DNA of 64,000 nt from Plectosphaerella cucumerina (GCA_020746995.1 JAGPXD010000004.1:2852001-2916000); one strand, 5' to 3'. Shown: positions 11,247 through 22,955, counted from the first letter of the stretch. Numbers and translations are program-made. Notes: generated by a model from the letters alone, not told the origin.

Positions 11247-12281
11247 TTACTCGCCCTTGAGCCCCTCCTCCAGCTGCCCTATCAACCTCTCCGCCCTCGC
11301 CGCCGCGATCCCCATCCTCCCCTTCCCCGCGTCCTCGGCAAAGCTCACCCTCCCCTTCCACCAGTCCAACCATCCCTCCGCCAACGCCCCTTCCCCAGCC
11401 CTCAGAAGCCCAACGCTCACGTCAACCACTCCCGGGCGCCACCGATCCCGCCAGAAGACCGTCGCGCCGCACCGGGGACATGATTCTCGCACCACGCCCT
11501 CGGAGGAGACGTAGCCTTTCAGTACCCCGCGGCGATGCAGCGCCTCAAAATCCGGAGGGGTGTCTTCGCCCGCGAAGATGATGTCTGTCCGGGGCACAAA
11601 CGCCCACGCCTGTGTTTCGAAGCCCAGCGTCGATCGACATGAGACGCACGCACACGTTCCGGCGAGGAACCTGCCCCCATCGCGGAGCCACCACTTTTCG
11701 TCGCCGGGGTTTTCGAGGATCTTTGCGTCGGTGCGGTTATATGGCATCATGAGGTCAGGGAAGTTGGACCTCGGCTCGCGGCTTGTGGGCGATGGTCTTG
11801 AAATACTGAACGAGACGGTGCGGCAGTGACAGCTTGCCTCCAGTCTCTGCTCGGCGGAGTTTGCCGGTGGCGAGACATGTTCTTTTCCCTCACCGAAGTG
11901 AAGCCAGCGGCTTAGACCTCCATCTCGTGTCTCCTCCACACCAACGTGGCGAGTGAAGAACCTCTCTGGCCCCTCTTCATCTCCTCCCGTTATGACGCCC
12001 GAGGCGACCTCCCAATCTTCGTCCGCTTCTCGACGCCGGTAGACGTGGCATCCGCACCCCGAGCAAAAGATCAATACTCTTCCGTCTCCGGGCTCGTACG
12101 AAGTTGTCTTGTCAAGCTGGTCCGGCGGGCCCTGAATGGGAAGGTAAGAGGTGCAAAGCGCGCCGGTGGTGAATCTGCACACATTGCAGTGGCAGAGCGC
12201 TATGCCTTCATTTCCTCCTGCGCGAGGGCGTATGGACTGTGCTGTAGCACCACAGTGACAGGAGATAGACCACATAGTCAT
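11247..12281 (-). CDS. Tandem GFA (CENP-V/GFA) zinc-binding domain protein
   Basis: One exon of 344 residues from the ATG at 12281; the frame stays open upstream to 12410 without good coding character. It carries two GFA-type cysteine sets. The first is C8-x-C10, C30-x-C32-xx-C35 and C73-xx-C76. The second is C151-x-C153, C210-x-C212-xx-C215 and C268-xx-C271. GFA domains bind zinc through these motifs. Some family members were described as glutathione-dependent formaldehyde-activating enzymes, but most fungal copies have no assigned substrate. All key cysteines of both copies are present, so neither looks degenerate. No targeting signal or membrane segment is seen. Confidence 0.85.
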   Translation of the reverse strand: MTMWSISCHCGATAQSIRPRAGGNEGIALCHCNVCRFTTGALCTSYLPIQGPPDQLDKTTSYEPGDGRVLIFCSGCGCHVYRRREADEDWEVASGVITGGDEEGPERFFTRHVGVEETRDGGLSRWLHFGEGKEHVSPPANSAEQRLEASCHCRTVSFSISRPSPTSREPRSNFPDLMMPYNRTDAKILENPGDEKWWLRDGGRFLAGTCACVSCRSTLGFETQAWAFVPRTDIIFAGEDTPPDFEALHRRGVLKGYVSSEGVVRESCPRCGATVFWRDRWRPGVVDVSVGLLRAGEGALAEGWLDWWKGRVSFAEDAGKGRMGIAAARAERLIGQLEEGLKGE

Positions 12282-12748
12282 AGAAGACGTAGTGAGAGTA
12301 CGTAGATGTCTTCCGACAGTAAGAGTGAGGTTCGGGAGGTGGTTACTAGTAGGTAGTTTTGTCCTCCCGATGCGGGGTTGACCCCATGTCGAGACGGGAT
12401 CAATCTTCACATCACTCGAGGCGCCTCCACAGTAACTCTAGCCAGCTTTATTACATAGGTAGGTTTGTACATGGGTACCTTTGTATCCTGCATCCCCTCA
12501 GATGGGCAACGCAGTCCTGTCACATGGCCCTCATCTGCTGGGACCAACTGAGATACAGGTAGAAACGGGGTATACTATCGACATCCAAGGTGCCGAATCT
12601 GGCCTGGAGTAAAAATCAAAACGAAACGGCCCCCTATGTGCCGTTCCGGCAGAAATCATAATCTGTATCGTCGCACTTTATCCATCAACTTCTTCTCCAA
12701 CAAGATTTTCTCGTGTACTTGCAACGTCCACCGCCTCGACGCTCAAAA
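12282..12748. other. Spacer between GFA and azgA genes
   Basis: Contains the promoter of the GFA gene (reading left) and the 3' untranslated region of azgA. Nothing else recognised. Confidence 0.45.
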
Positions 12749-14858
12749 CTACTGGATCTTATCTCCCTGGATCGAGTCGCGGCGCTGCTGCTGCTGAGAA
12801 GGAGAGATGGTACCAGACTGGGGACCGGTGGCGAGCTCGCTGACCTCGGTCTCCTTGGTCGGGCCGAGCGACTCGCCGCGATCGCTGCTGGTCGAACGGT
12901 CCTGGGCGTTGGTCTCCTCGAGAGGGGCACTGGGCTCGTACTCGTAGGGACGCCAGAAGTCCTTCTTTCCTCCGAACAGGCGAGTGAGCCAACCGGGAAG
13001 GAGACCGCCAGGAATGCGCCAGGTCCAAGGATCCTTCTCAGCATGGTTGTAGGGGACGATCTTTCCGAAGCTGGCCTTTTCGATGATCCAGACAAGGGTG
13101 TTGATGAGGATGTAGCTGCAAACTCCAGCAATGAGACCATCTGCGATCGAGTAGGTGAATGGCATGACGGCAATAGTGAGGAACGCGGGGACCGCGTCGC
13201 CGATATAGCGCCAGTTGATCTCGACCGCAGCGCGGATCATCATGGATCCAACCAGGATGAGGACGCAGCCCGTCGCCCAGGGCGGGATAGATGCGAAGAT
13301 AGGAGCGAAGAAGATGGAGATGAAGAAGCAAATACCGGTCACCATGGCGGTGATTCCGGTCTTGCCACCTTCACCGATACCGGCACCGGACTCGACAAAG
13401 GCGGTCACCGGGGATGTACCGAAGACAGCTCCGATGGTGATGGAAATGGAATCAACCATGTATGCGATAGCCGATCCTTCGAAATCCTGGGTCCTCTCGT
13501 CGATCAAGTCGGCAAACCGGGCCATCGAATACAGGGTACCGGTACAATCGAGGATATCGACGTAAAGGAAGGTGACGAGCGCCAGACCGAACTGGCTGGC
13601 GTATTCCGACACATCCCACCGCTGCACGGCAAGGACGCGACCGATAGGGTGGAAGGTGACGACCTGCTTGAAGAAATCGAAGGCATCGTCGCCGATGGGT
13701 CCAGGAGGGAAGGCGGTGACCGAGGTGCCGCGAGGCCACGAGATGATGCTCACGAGCAGGATACCGATGAGAATGGCGCCCTTGATGCGGTAGAGCATGA
13801 GCACAACGGTCAGAATACCGCCGCAGAAGATGCCGAGCCACATGGTAGGGTTGCGCATCTTGGCGCCGCTGGGGCAGGTGCCATCCTCGTCGCGCCATTC
13901 GGGAGCGCAACCGGCCAGCTCGAGGGGTGTCGCGGTCGCACCCACAATCAGACCGATACCCTGGCTGTAGGTCAAACCGATGATGGTCAGGAAGAGACCG
14001 ATACCAACACCGGTCGCAAGCTTGATGGATCGGGGAATGGCACGGGCGAGCCACTGACGCATGCCGAGGATGGTCAGACCAAGGAAGATGAAACCCTCAA
14101 CGAAGATGGCAGTCATCGCAACCTCGTAAGGAACGCGGCCGGAGCCGTGGAAACCGACAACCTGGGAAGAAAAGGGTTAGTCCGGGCGACGACGTGGCAG
14201 CGGGGACGGGCTGTGAGCCGTGTTGCGACTTACATCGTAGGCGAGGTAGGCGTTGAGACCCATGCCGCAGCTAAGACCGACAGGCCTGTCGTCGCAAAAA
14301 GGTTATTATGACTGACCCTGACACGTGGGATTGGCTGGGTCGTCAGAGAGGGGGCAAACTTGCATATTGGCCAGGGCGCCCATGAAGAAGGTAGCGAGAG
14401 AGGAAATGGCGGCGGTGGCGGTGATGAGATCGCGGCGAACCTCGGCCTTGCAAAGGAGGTAGGCCTCGTTGGCGATGCAGATGGGATCATCGGCGGCAGG
14501 GTTCTCGCAGACACAGGTGCCGCCGCTGTCGGAAACAATGCTCGAGTTCACGGCGAGAATGTAGGCCATGGCGAAAAAGGTGATGACACCGGCGCGGAGC
14601 TCAGTAAGGAAGTAAGAGCCCTTGCGCTCCTTGGGCTATAGAAACAAAGGCGTCAGTATTGTGCCTTCTGTCGAGTGTTCCATGGCGCTTCTGTCCGTTC
14701 GGCCGAGTTGCAGGGGGTGGAGGGCGGGCGCATTGAATGTGGCGGCGGGAAGGGTGTTTTGGGACGGCTCGACTTACATGGCCGCAGCCTTCGAGCTTGA
14801 ACCATCTTCCGGCAGCGCTCTTGGCCACCTTCTGGTTGATCTTCTGAGCGAACCCCAT
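12749..14858 (-). CDS. azgA: AzgA-type purine (hypoxanthine-adenine-guanine) permease
   Basis: Exons 14858-14778, 14635-14364, 14285-14234 and 14161-12749 encode about 605 residues of a multi-pass membrane protein of the AzgA branch of the nucleobase-ascorbate/NCS2-like transporters. Family hallmarks are the N-terminal GRWFKLEGCGH, the MAYILAVN helix, the GMGLNAYLAYDVVGFHGSG signature formed across exons 2-4, the TFLYVDILDCTGTL stretch and the GTSPVTAFVESGAGIGEGGKTG loop. The C-terminal tail is hydrophilic with a short Gln run. AzgA takes up purines from the medium by proton symport. Intron 2 (14286-14363) must use a GC donor (GCAAGT) to preserve the NMPVGLS/GMGLN reading; a GT donor nearby does not keep frame. 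Introns 1 and 3 (142 and 72 bp) are ordinary. The + strand also carries a long antisense frame that is only a codon-bias shadow. Confidence 0.93.
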
Positions 14859-17800
14859 GATGGCGACAAGCAAGTCTCGGCGACGAGTTCCCTCCTGTCG
14901 GTAAAGCGGGAGGAGGTGATGGTGGGTTGGCGGGGGGAGGAGGGGGAGGGGACGGCAGACAGCAAGGGGAGGCTGCGAGGCGCGGCGCCCGAGTACAAGT
15001 ATGCGATCTGGAAGCGCGCGGCGACCCGGAGAGGCGAAAAAAAATCGAATTCGACAAGTTGGAGACCGAGGTACCGATACGGGTCTCAGGGTGTGATAGC
15101 TGGTGCAAGCTGAGTCGTTGGCCACGGGTCCCGGGTGTAGCGGCGGGGGCTAGGAGGATGTGAAGCGGCCAGGACGACCCCTGGACAAATCGATCGGGGG
15201 GCCACTGATAACGCTGGCGAACAAAGAACAGGGGTGGCCGGACGCTGGATGCACCCCGCCTCGCCTCGTGGTTGCGCTCGTGGCTTCTGAGTCAGGGTCT
15301 GGTCTGTCTGTTTCTGATGGGCAGAGACAGCTGCGAAGTTTTTCGTTGGCAAAATCCGAGAAAGCGATGTCGAGTACAGATGGAGCAAGTGAGTACTTGT
15401 ACCCGAGGCCGGAAGAGAGAGAAAAAAGGTTGCAGGTGCAGGTGAAGATCCGAGTGGCGGTGGGGTGGGAAAGGCGGAGTGTTTTTTATAAACACAATGA
15501 CAAGATGGCATCTCGAGAGGACAAGACCAGGCTCGAGCCACTATCAGGCGGAAGGGGGCTATCATTTGCTGCATCGGGCCTCGCGGAAAGTGGGCAGGTC
15601 AGCGCAGGCCGAGAAACGCGGGACTTACATGACATGCCCCTTTGATGTGGACCTGAGCTTGGGTCCTGGCGTGCTGGCGGCGCGTTGCGGTGGTGCCGTT
15701 GCCCGTTGGTGGTTGTGATCTGCCTTGTCTTCCAGGCCAGTTCGGGGGCCCTTCTCGACTTGGCTGTGGACGCCAAGATTGCAAGGGTAAGCTGGCTTGT
15801 CTTGGGCGTCGGCCGGCGGTGTGTGGAGCTCGCATTATCAGGGGCCCTAGTCTTGTCGAGTCTGGGCACCACGGCCGAGAGAGAGGGAGGGTGGCATGGC
15901 ATGGATGCTGCTGTCGGCCTGTGTCGACGCCGTCGCTGATGGCCCGGCCTCCCGTTGGGTGGCTTGCAGCTTGGTGTTCCGTCTAGCGTTGCGGCGGTGT
16001 CGGCGGCAGAACGAAGCATCGCAGAGACACACCTCCATATCCGGAGGCACGAGGGGTAATCGGGCGGTAGCTTGCGCCTGCGTGGACGGCGGCCGGGCCC
16101 GTGTCACGCTCGTGATATCGACTGGACTGATGGTGGCGGTCATGGCCATGGCTGTGTCCGAGCCGTGTCCCTCCCATTCCTTCCTCCCCCTTTGCCCTTT
16201 TCTGGTCGGTTGGTGTCTCGGTCTGTCGACTCGTCCCGCCAGAGAGATGATCCCGTGCGGTCCGCAACCCCTGGCGGCACGATACGATACGCAGTTCGCA
16301 TGTGTGTGGGGGTTCCGAGCTTGGTGCTCCGGGGGAGCTTGAATGGATGCCGGCGTACGCCGGGGTCGGGGGAAAGTTACTGGCTCGGCAAGACAGGCCG
16401 CCGGCGCAGGACAAGAAAGGCAATGGGTGTGGAGAGAGCCGGAGCTGAGGTGAGCACTGAAGCCAGGGATCGACGGGACGCAAGATGTCACCCTTATCGC
16501 GTGCGTTCCTCGGTGCATTCAGATGCATGTGCGTGTTCATGAAGGGATCCGGACTGGCGGGCTGGCGGAGGTCGCCGGTGAAGCAAGCCACCGACGGCCT
16601 CCTCCAACGCTCATCACATTCCGGGTTTGGGGGCTGCGGTAGTGCGCGGGGTGGAAGCAGCCACCAGCAAGACACATGGCAAGTAGGAAGGTCCAGCGAT
16701 CTCTAGACCGGTCCTTCCCTGAGACAAGCAGATGCAAGTGCGCCAATGCCTCTAGGGTCGCGCCTGCCGGGGAACTTTACTTGAGCTGAGGGAGGCGCGT
16801 GGTGTTGTGTGATTGGCGAGACGCCTCGTAAGAGCAGGCGCGAGTAAGGCGTTCTTTCCTTCCTTTCTTGTCTGAACTCAGGAGGCAGCGGAAGGCGCTG
16901 AGTAGACTGCTCCTCAATCGCAGCTTCCCCTACATGTGCGGCGTCAATTCGGAAATACATGCCGGCATGGTCAGACTTGACATCGTGCTCTCCACTTGCC
17001 CCATCTGCAGTGAAAAAAGAGCAGCCCGCGCCCAAACACCGTTGATTTTGAAATCGGTTTCATTCCTCTCATCAATGCCCTCGCGCCGACGCAAGGGTTG
17101 CCAGCCTTGTCGGTGGATGATGGGCGACACGCTACGAACCAGCGCGCCGCGATAACACAATTCCCCGACACTGGCCACGGCCGACTCCGCTGCCGCGCCA
17201 CACATCCGGCCAGTGCTTCTCAGAGGGAGCTAGGCACACTCCTATCTCCTCCCATCGCACGATCCGACCATCTTCACACAAATCCCCCACTGCCGACCTG
17301 AGTCAACACCCATTTCTTCCCGCCCGACAAGCAAGCGCCAGACGGTCTAGATGTTCAGCTTGGCTCGGCTCGTTGGCCACTCCCGTCGCGGTGGAAGCTC
17401 ATCATCATCCGCTCGCTGTGAGACGTGCCCCTGAGGACGCGTTGCACTCGCACCGCTTGCCATGTCGCCCCGTATGCTGCATCACGAGGCACGCGGCTTC
17501 AGGGCGGAGTCCTCTGCTGATGCTGTACGATGCTGCGGCTTGACGCTCAGGAGGTAGTTGACGGGGAGAGTATCGAGCCTACGCTGCTGAACACAAGTTG
17601 TTGGCTATTCTAATGCTCCCCGACGCAGCACTAACTGCTTGGTCACCACTAGCAGCTTGCGTCTTGCCCTAGGCCATGTTTGACAAACAAGACGCCGCCC
17701 CGTCACCACTATGACATTCAAGTTCGACCGCGATGCACAAGAAACAGCCCCGGAAGCCCTTACATACACAACATGAGGGCGACTCCCTGAGCCAATAATC

Positions 17801-19352
17801 ATCATTCGCCTGCCCCTGAACAAGCTGCTTTTCAGGATACGGCGTCACTCTTCTGAGGCAGGGACCCATGCGTATCGTCCGAAGTTGGCTCAAAGTTGTG
17901 AGCACAAGCTCAAAAGCCGAATGCGTACCGCGTGCTGTCGTACACCCGGTAGGCCGACCGACCACGAACACCAGCGTCCATATTCACCCTTGGGAGACTC
18001 CCATCGCCTCCCACGGCTGAGCTCAGACAGAGGAGACTTTCGATATGCCCCTTGCTGGCCATCCGAAGCCTAGGACAACGATATATGCGAGTTGCAATGA
18101 ATCTTCTCATCCATAGGAGTGAAGGCCTCTGCTCTTCTCAAGAAAATCCTTCGCCTCGCCTCAGCTTGTGCCCCCTTGGCGCGCCTTCTGAGCGTAGGAC
18201 AGGTCAGGGGCTTGTAGGGCAGCAAGATGCGGTCAACCCTCGCAGCCGCCGTCGCATTTCATCCGCCGGTCCCGTCCTCCGCCCTGTTTGTGCGCATATC
18301 GAAGCGCTAGAAGAGAAGCACGATTTCCTGTGCGACTGATGACCGTCCTCCAAGACTGAACATTGGGTGAGGGGTTTTGACGAGAATAGGAGCTTCTTCT
18401 CGCTCCCGCAACCTGTCACCTGGCCTCGCATATTCCCCTCGAATCCAGAGTCGACATGCGCCGAGGCACATCTTTGAAGGAGGCGAACTTCAGACATGGT
18501 CCACCACTCTCTGCTGCTCCTCAACGGTGCCAGCCATCGACACGCTGGCAAGCGCAGCACATCTTGTCGTCTCATCCACACGACTGCTCCTTGCGGAGCC
18601 GCCTCCCCTCACCGCAGACGATCATCGACCGCGTACTTGTCAGCCGCGGGTTTGTACGGAACAGCGATGGGCGACGATGTCCTGCGCGATGTCCTCATAC
18701 AGCCCGGATTCGACGACGCCCATTGGCCGGCATGACGTCACGCGCTCTCTGGACCCTAGACTTCAGCCACACCAAAAAAAACGGAACAGTCCATCCACCC
18801 GTGTCCTCCCTCAACCACCACCAGCCCTCCCCCTCGTGTCCACATGGCAATGGGCGGTCAGCAGCCAACAGCCCATGCTCTTGACACAACCCGAACCGTC
18901 ATTTTGTCAGGCCAGGCCGTTGCGGGCGTGGGTGGGATGACGGCGCTCCACTCTCCTCCGGAGTTCCTTGGCTCCCTCTTCCTCAAGCGTCAGGAATACC
19001 GGCTTGGCGCCCGGCCGAAGCTAAGCTCCTCCGCGGGAAACAAGCAGTAGACAAGTCCGGGGAGGGGGCTGAGGTGTGAGGAGGTCAAGAGATCGACGCT
19101 GCGCTTGTGACGCTATCGTCATGCTTGTAGGGGTCTCGCTGTCCCTGGCTGGCTGCCCACCGCCCTGGGTATTTCATGTCTCATGTGCATGCTGGCGGTC
19201 TGCGGCGACCCGACCCTCCATGCTTTATACATACGCGTACCTACACCCAAGACAATTCAGAAGGATGCGTCCCTGCATCTTCACCCCCTAAGTATCCTTG
19301 CCTGCACTTTCTTCTGTATCCTCGACCCAACCCCGAGGCACCGATCGACAAC
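14859..19352. other. 4.5-kb gene-poor region upstream of azgA
   Basis: No frame here could be joined into a recognisable protein. Near azgA the DNA is C/T-rich on the minus strand, and a TTTATAAAA element on that strand at about 15482-15490 is a possible TATA box, 630 bp before the azgA ATG. Towards 19.2 kb the + strand becomes the leader of the next gene. Small lineage-specific genes or non-coding transcripts could be missed by eye. Confidence 0.4.
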
Positions 19353-20582
19353 ATGGCACGCCACAGCCGCCACAGGTCCGTCGACGACTACCCGTACGAC
19401 GAGCCTCGCAGCTCTACTGGACCCTGGGACCCCTATCCTCCTCGCCAGGGCGAACGGGACGCAGACCCGTACCGCCGCCGGTCTGAGGTCGCCTACCACG
19501 ATGACCGTTGGGCACCCCGAGACAGAGACGAAGAGCGCTACCGTCGGAGAGAACCACCCATGTCGAGAGAGCCTCCCATGTCAAGGGACCCTCGAAGCCC
19601 ACGAGAACCCCGCGGCGCCTCCGAGATGAGGCCCGTCCGAAGACCCTACGACCACTCCCCAGAACCCATCACACGATCCAGACGAGGCCGCAGCGAGGCA
19701 CCCTCACGCCTCCCAGCTCGGGACCCCAGCCCCCCACGAGCAAGAGATCCCCGTGCTCGACGAGGCTCAGAAATACCTGGTGAATGGGGCTACGGCGGAC
19801 ACCCTCCACCAAGAGACACCGACCCTCGACGTGGCCGCGGCTACAGCCAAGACCGTGACGCCCCTGGCCGGGTCACCGAGGGCAGGTATCCACCACGGAG
19901 CGCCGACACCCGCCGGGGCCCTCGGGACTACCACCCGGGATCCGGCGCCGCCCCGACCTTCGTCAAATGGCAGGACGACGACGACCCTCGCTTCGCCCGG
20001 CCGAACCGTGCCCAGACACAACCCATCCACCGCTCCCAACGACATCCCTCCCGCGGCAGCCCCCCTCCTCCCCGAGGTAGAACCCCTCCTCCTCCTCGAG
20101 GTAGATCCCGCAACTACTCTCCCCCTCCCGGCCCCGGCCCCCGTCCTCGCTCCCGCAGTGCCGCCGGCCCTCTCCCCTCCCGCGCCCGCTCCGTCCCCGC
20201 CTCACGACAGTCAGCACCCCCTGCCCGCGACTCGCGATCCCAGGACCGCGGCCGGAGCAAGTCGCGATCCCGCGCCCAAAAGGTTGCCTCCTACGCCGCC
20301 GTCGGCGCCGCCGCCCGCGTCGCCCTCCAGGCTGGCGCCCAGGCGGCCTACAAGCTGCGCGACGATCCCTCCCCTTGGGTCGGTCCCAAGGGCGTCCGCG
20401 TCGCTTCAGCCGCCCTCGGAGCCGGCATCGTCGACGGCATCGTGGGGAACAAGCACTCCAAGATGCGCCGCGGCGGCATGCGTCACCAGGCCATGCGCGA
20501 GGCCACCGAATTTGGCCTCAAGCAGTTTGTCGTGCAGCCCATGGCCACGGGGGCTTTGCGCTCAAAGAGCAAAAAGCGATAA
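19353..20582 (+). CDS. Arg/Ser/Pro-rich protein with Ala/Gly-rich C-terminus
   Basis: Single exon, 409 residues from the ATG following GACAAC at 19353; the frame is open further upstream but the composition changes there. Residues 1-300 are highly charged and disordered, with many RS, RD, RRG and PPPRGR repeats, including a near-perfect duplication of a REPPMS unit around residue 70. The last 110 or so residues look ordered: an Ala/Gly-rich amphipathic stretch (YAAVGAAARVALQAGAQAAY), a second one around ALGAGIVDGIVG, and a basic tail. This glycine-zipper-like arrangement recalls fungal DUF3824-like proteins but I cannot assign it firmly. No signal peptide. Function unknown. Confidence 0.7.
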   Translation: MARHSRHRSVDDYPYDEPRSSTGPWDPYPPRQGERDADPYRRRSEVAYHDDRWAPRDRDEERYRRREPPMSREPPMSRDPRSPREPRGASEMRPVRRPYDHSPEPITRSRRGRSEAPSRLPARDPSPPRARDPRARRGSEIPGEWGYGGHPPPRDTDPRRGRGYSQDRDAPGRVTEGRYPPRSADTRRGPRDYHPGSGAAPTFVKWQDDDDPRFARPNRAQTQPIHRSQRHPSRGSPPPPRGRTPPPPRGRSRNYSPPPGPGPRPRSRSAAGPLPSRARSVPASRQSAPPARDSRSQDRGRSKSRSRAQKVASYAAVGAAARVALQAGAQAAYKLRDDPSPWVGPKGVRVASAALGAGIVDGIVGNKHSKMRRGGMRHQAMREATEFGLKQFVVQPMATGALRSKSKKR

Positions 20583-21094
20583 CCTGTTGTCTTGTATTCC
20601 GGTTCTTTGGATCGAGCATTTTCTCTTCTCCTTCTGACGACATATTCTGGCATCTTCTGGTTCTCTCATCTCATGCAGTTTGCGCTGGCGTTTGGAAAGG
20701 TTCAAAGATGGAAAATAGTCATGACATGCGACACGACACGACACTTTACGATACTCTGCTCTAAAACAATACAATGACCCTGTACGAGGAATGAAATCCC
20801 AACGAATTCACGAGAACCACAAGTGACGGTCAAGAAGTGCCGGCAAGCCCCGTTCGGGGTATCGTATGATTGTACATATCGGGGCAGGCCCGCGTCTACC
20901 TTGATGGCTCCGGCAGTCATCTTTGACTGAAACAATAAAAGTCCAACAATCCACAGGATGCTTCCTGAAATGGCCCTGTTCTTCCTGCGTACCACCGTCT
21001 TCTCGGAGGCCTTATTGCCCCGACAAGGCAGTTCCTGCAGGATACAGATGCATTTCCCGAGGCCTTCCTCCGAGTGACAGCTTTAGTAGGTCGT
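20583..21094. other. Convergent 3' region
   Basis: Stop-to-stop spacer between the Arg/Ser-rich gene and TAD2. It is more AT-rich than the flanking genes, as expected of 3' untranslated sequence. Confidence 0.45.
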
Positions 21095-22746
21095 CTACGA
21101 CCTGGTAGGCTCCTGCTTGCCCTCCAGGACAGGCTGCTGGAGCGGTATCTCAGCAATCTCCGCATCGAGCGCCGTCTTGTCCGCCTCGGCGGCGGTGTCA
21201 CCGGCGCCGGTCTCGCCAGGCGTGGCTCCAGTCTGCAGATCTGAGCCCGGCAGGATGATACCCTGCTCCATAGCCGCGAGCCTCGCAGCCCGGCCCTCCT
21301 TCTTCCGAGGTTGAGGTGCTGGAAATACGTCAGTGAAGTGAACGCAGAGTGGGTGAGAGAACACAAACCTCGGCCGTTTTCTTGGACGTAGAAGCGCCTG
21401 AGGAGGCCAATAGCCTCGTCGCGTCCCCAACCTCCCTCGATCTCGAAGCCTGGCTCGACGTTTCCGCCGTCCCCGTCGGGGTTCGACTGCGGCTGGTGAT
21501 ATTGCCCACCACTCGATTTTTGCTGCGGCTGCTTATCGGGCCAGTGGACGACGGGGGGTCGTGCTTGGGTTTGGCCGTTGACAATGGGTCCGAGAGGATT
21601 GGTCTCTTTCTTCCTGGCCTCCTCCCCGCTCGCACGCTTTGCCAGCTCCTGCGGCCGGATCGAGTTGAGGTGGATGCTGAAGACGCCTCCGGCGCCACCA
21701 AATTTGTCGTTGACGGCGCCAAAGTAGACCTTGCGGATGCCCAGCTGGCGGAGCAGACTGGCGCACATGACGCAGGGCTCGACGGTAACGTAGAGAACGG
21801 ACTCGGCGATGATAGAGCGCGGCACGCGGGGGTCGGTGTGGATCTTCTGGCCATAGGGGTAGAGGTGGCCGCTCCTGACGTACTCGGAGTCGTTGAGGGA
21901 TGGGTCGGGACCTAGCTCGGCGTCCTTGTCTCGCTCTCTGGCAGCAGCGGCCTCGGCAGAGAGGACGGTGGGGACATGGCGCGGCTCCGCGTTCCTGTCG
22001 TCTGAATGAACACCCTCGGGACGGTAGGAGAGGAGGGCGGAGACGGCCATGAACTCGGCGTGACGGGTGCCGTTGCGGGTGACGTTGGTCGCATTCATGC
22101 CCTTGGCGATGACCTTGTTGTTGTGGACGAGGACACAACCGACAGGGGTCTCATTTGTGCGGAGTGCCAGGCGAGCCTGAGGTGGTCAGCTGCAATGCAA
22201 ACAGGGTGATTTGTGAAATGAGTGACTGACCATGTCAAGGGCCTGGTCCATGAACTCCTGGTGGATGGATATAGGCTTGGGGGCGCTAGACCTCAGTCCC
22301 TCGGCCGTCAGCTTGAGCCCCATGGGGAGGACCGGCTTCTCGTAAGAGCGCCGGCCGTCAAGTGACAGCTTGGCCATGGCGCTGGCGGTGCCATTTTCAG
22401 TCTTGGGAGGTTGGTTCTCCTTGTCAGCTTCGGCATCGCGGGCGTCAACAGCCATTTTGTCGTTGGGTTGCTCCTTGTCGAGCTCCTGATTCTGAGATGA
22501 AGATGGAGGATTGCTAGTCTTAGGCTGCTCACCCTCGGTGGTGGCCGTGTCTGTTGTGCCCTCGGATGCGGATGGTTGAGATGGGGTTGAAGATGACGCG
22601 GTCGAGAAAGGTGGGATGAGCCGACGGAGGAAGCGCTTCAAGGCTCGGCCCTTTGTGGAAAGACGGCGGCCGGTGCTGGCTGTTGAAGGGGAAGGCTCGC
22701 GTGCCGATGCACCAGCAGTCGAGGAAGGCGCGTTGAGGTTGGCCAT
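21095..22746 (-). CDS. TAD2: tRNA-specific adenosine-34 deaminase, catalytic subunit Tad2
   Basis: Exons 22746-22231, 22176-21369 and 21318-21095 give about 515 residues. The deaminase core has the zinc ligand and catalytic Glu in H211-A-E213 and the second ligand pair in P306-C307-x-x-C310, followed by the conserved RKVYFGAVNDKFGGAGGVFSIH segment typical of Tad2. With Tad3 it converts A34 to inosine in tRNA anticodons. Two features are unusual. About 170 disordered residues precede the core, and about 95 residues separate HAE from PCxxC, where simpler family members have about 30; the insert contains an SYRPEG...SEYVRSGHLYPYG block. The introns (54 and 50 bp) show GTCAGT and GTTTGT donors and CTGAC branches. 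A shorter start inside the N-terminal extension cannot be excluded. Confidence 0.92.
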
Positions 22747-22809
22747 TGTGGGCAAGAGGGAAAAGCGGAGGCCCCGGTGGGTGAAATAATGATGGCAGCA
22801 GCTCCTTCC

Positions 22810-22840
22810 ACCGTGACCGTGACCGTGACGTGACGACGTC
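22810..22840. repeat. ACCGTG tandem repeat abutting TGACGTGACGACGTC
   Basis: Three perfect hexamer copies followed by overlapping TGACG-type motifs, 64-94 bp before the TAD2 start codon. TGACG cores are known bZIP sites; occupancy here is only a possibility. Confidence 0.55.
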
Positions 22841-22955
22841 CTTTGGCTTCTCCCTATCAAACCCCCAGTAGCTTGCCTCCAGTCCAAAAGGCTGCGCCTG
22901 CTCTGAACAGGGCACAGCTTTGAGACGGAAACGATGACTGGGAGCAGATGATACA

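Noticed and set aside
12713..14311. 532-codon frame antisense to azgA
   Set aside because: Biased codons with C in third position keep the opposite strand free of stops. The minus strand encodes the conserved permease.
14306..14363. Extension of azgA exon 2 to the GT donor at 14316
   Set aside because: It breaks the conserved PVGLSCGMGLN reading and leaves an intron too short or out of frame.
19753..20637. Pro/Ala-rich 294-codon frame overlapping the Arg/Ser-rich gene
   Set aside because: Low-complexity product of GC-rich DNA; the other frame has the ordered C-terminal region and a normal start.
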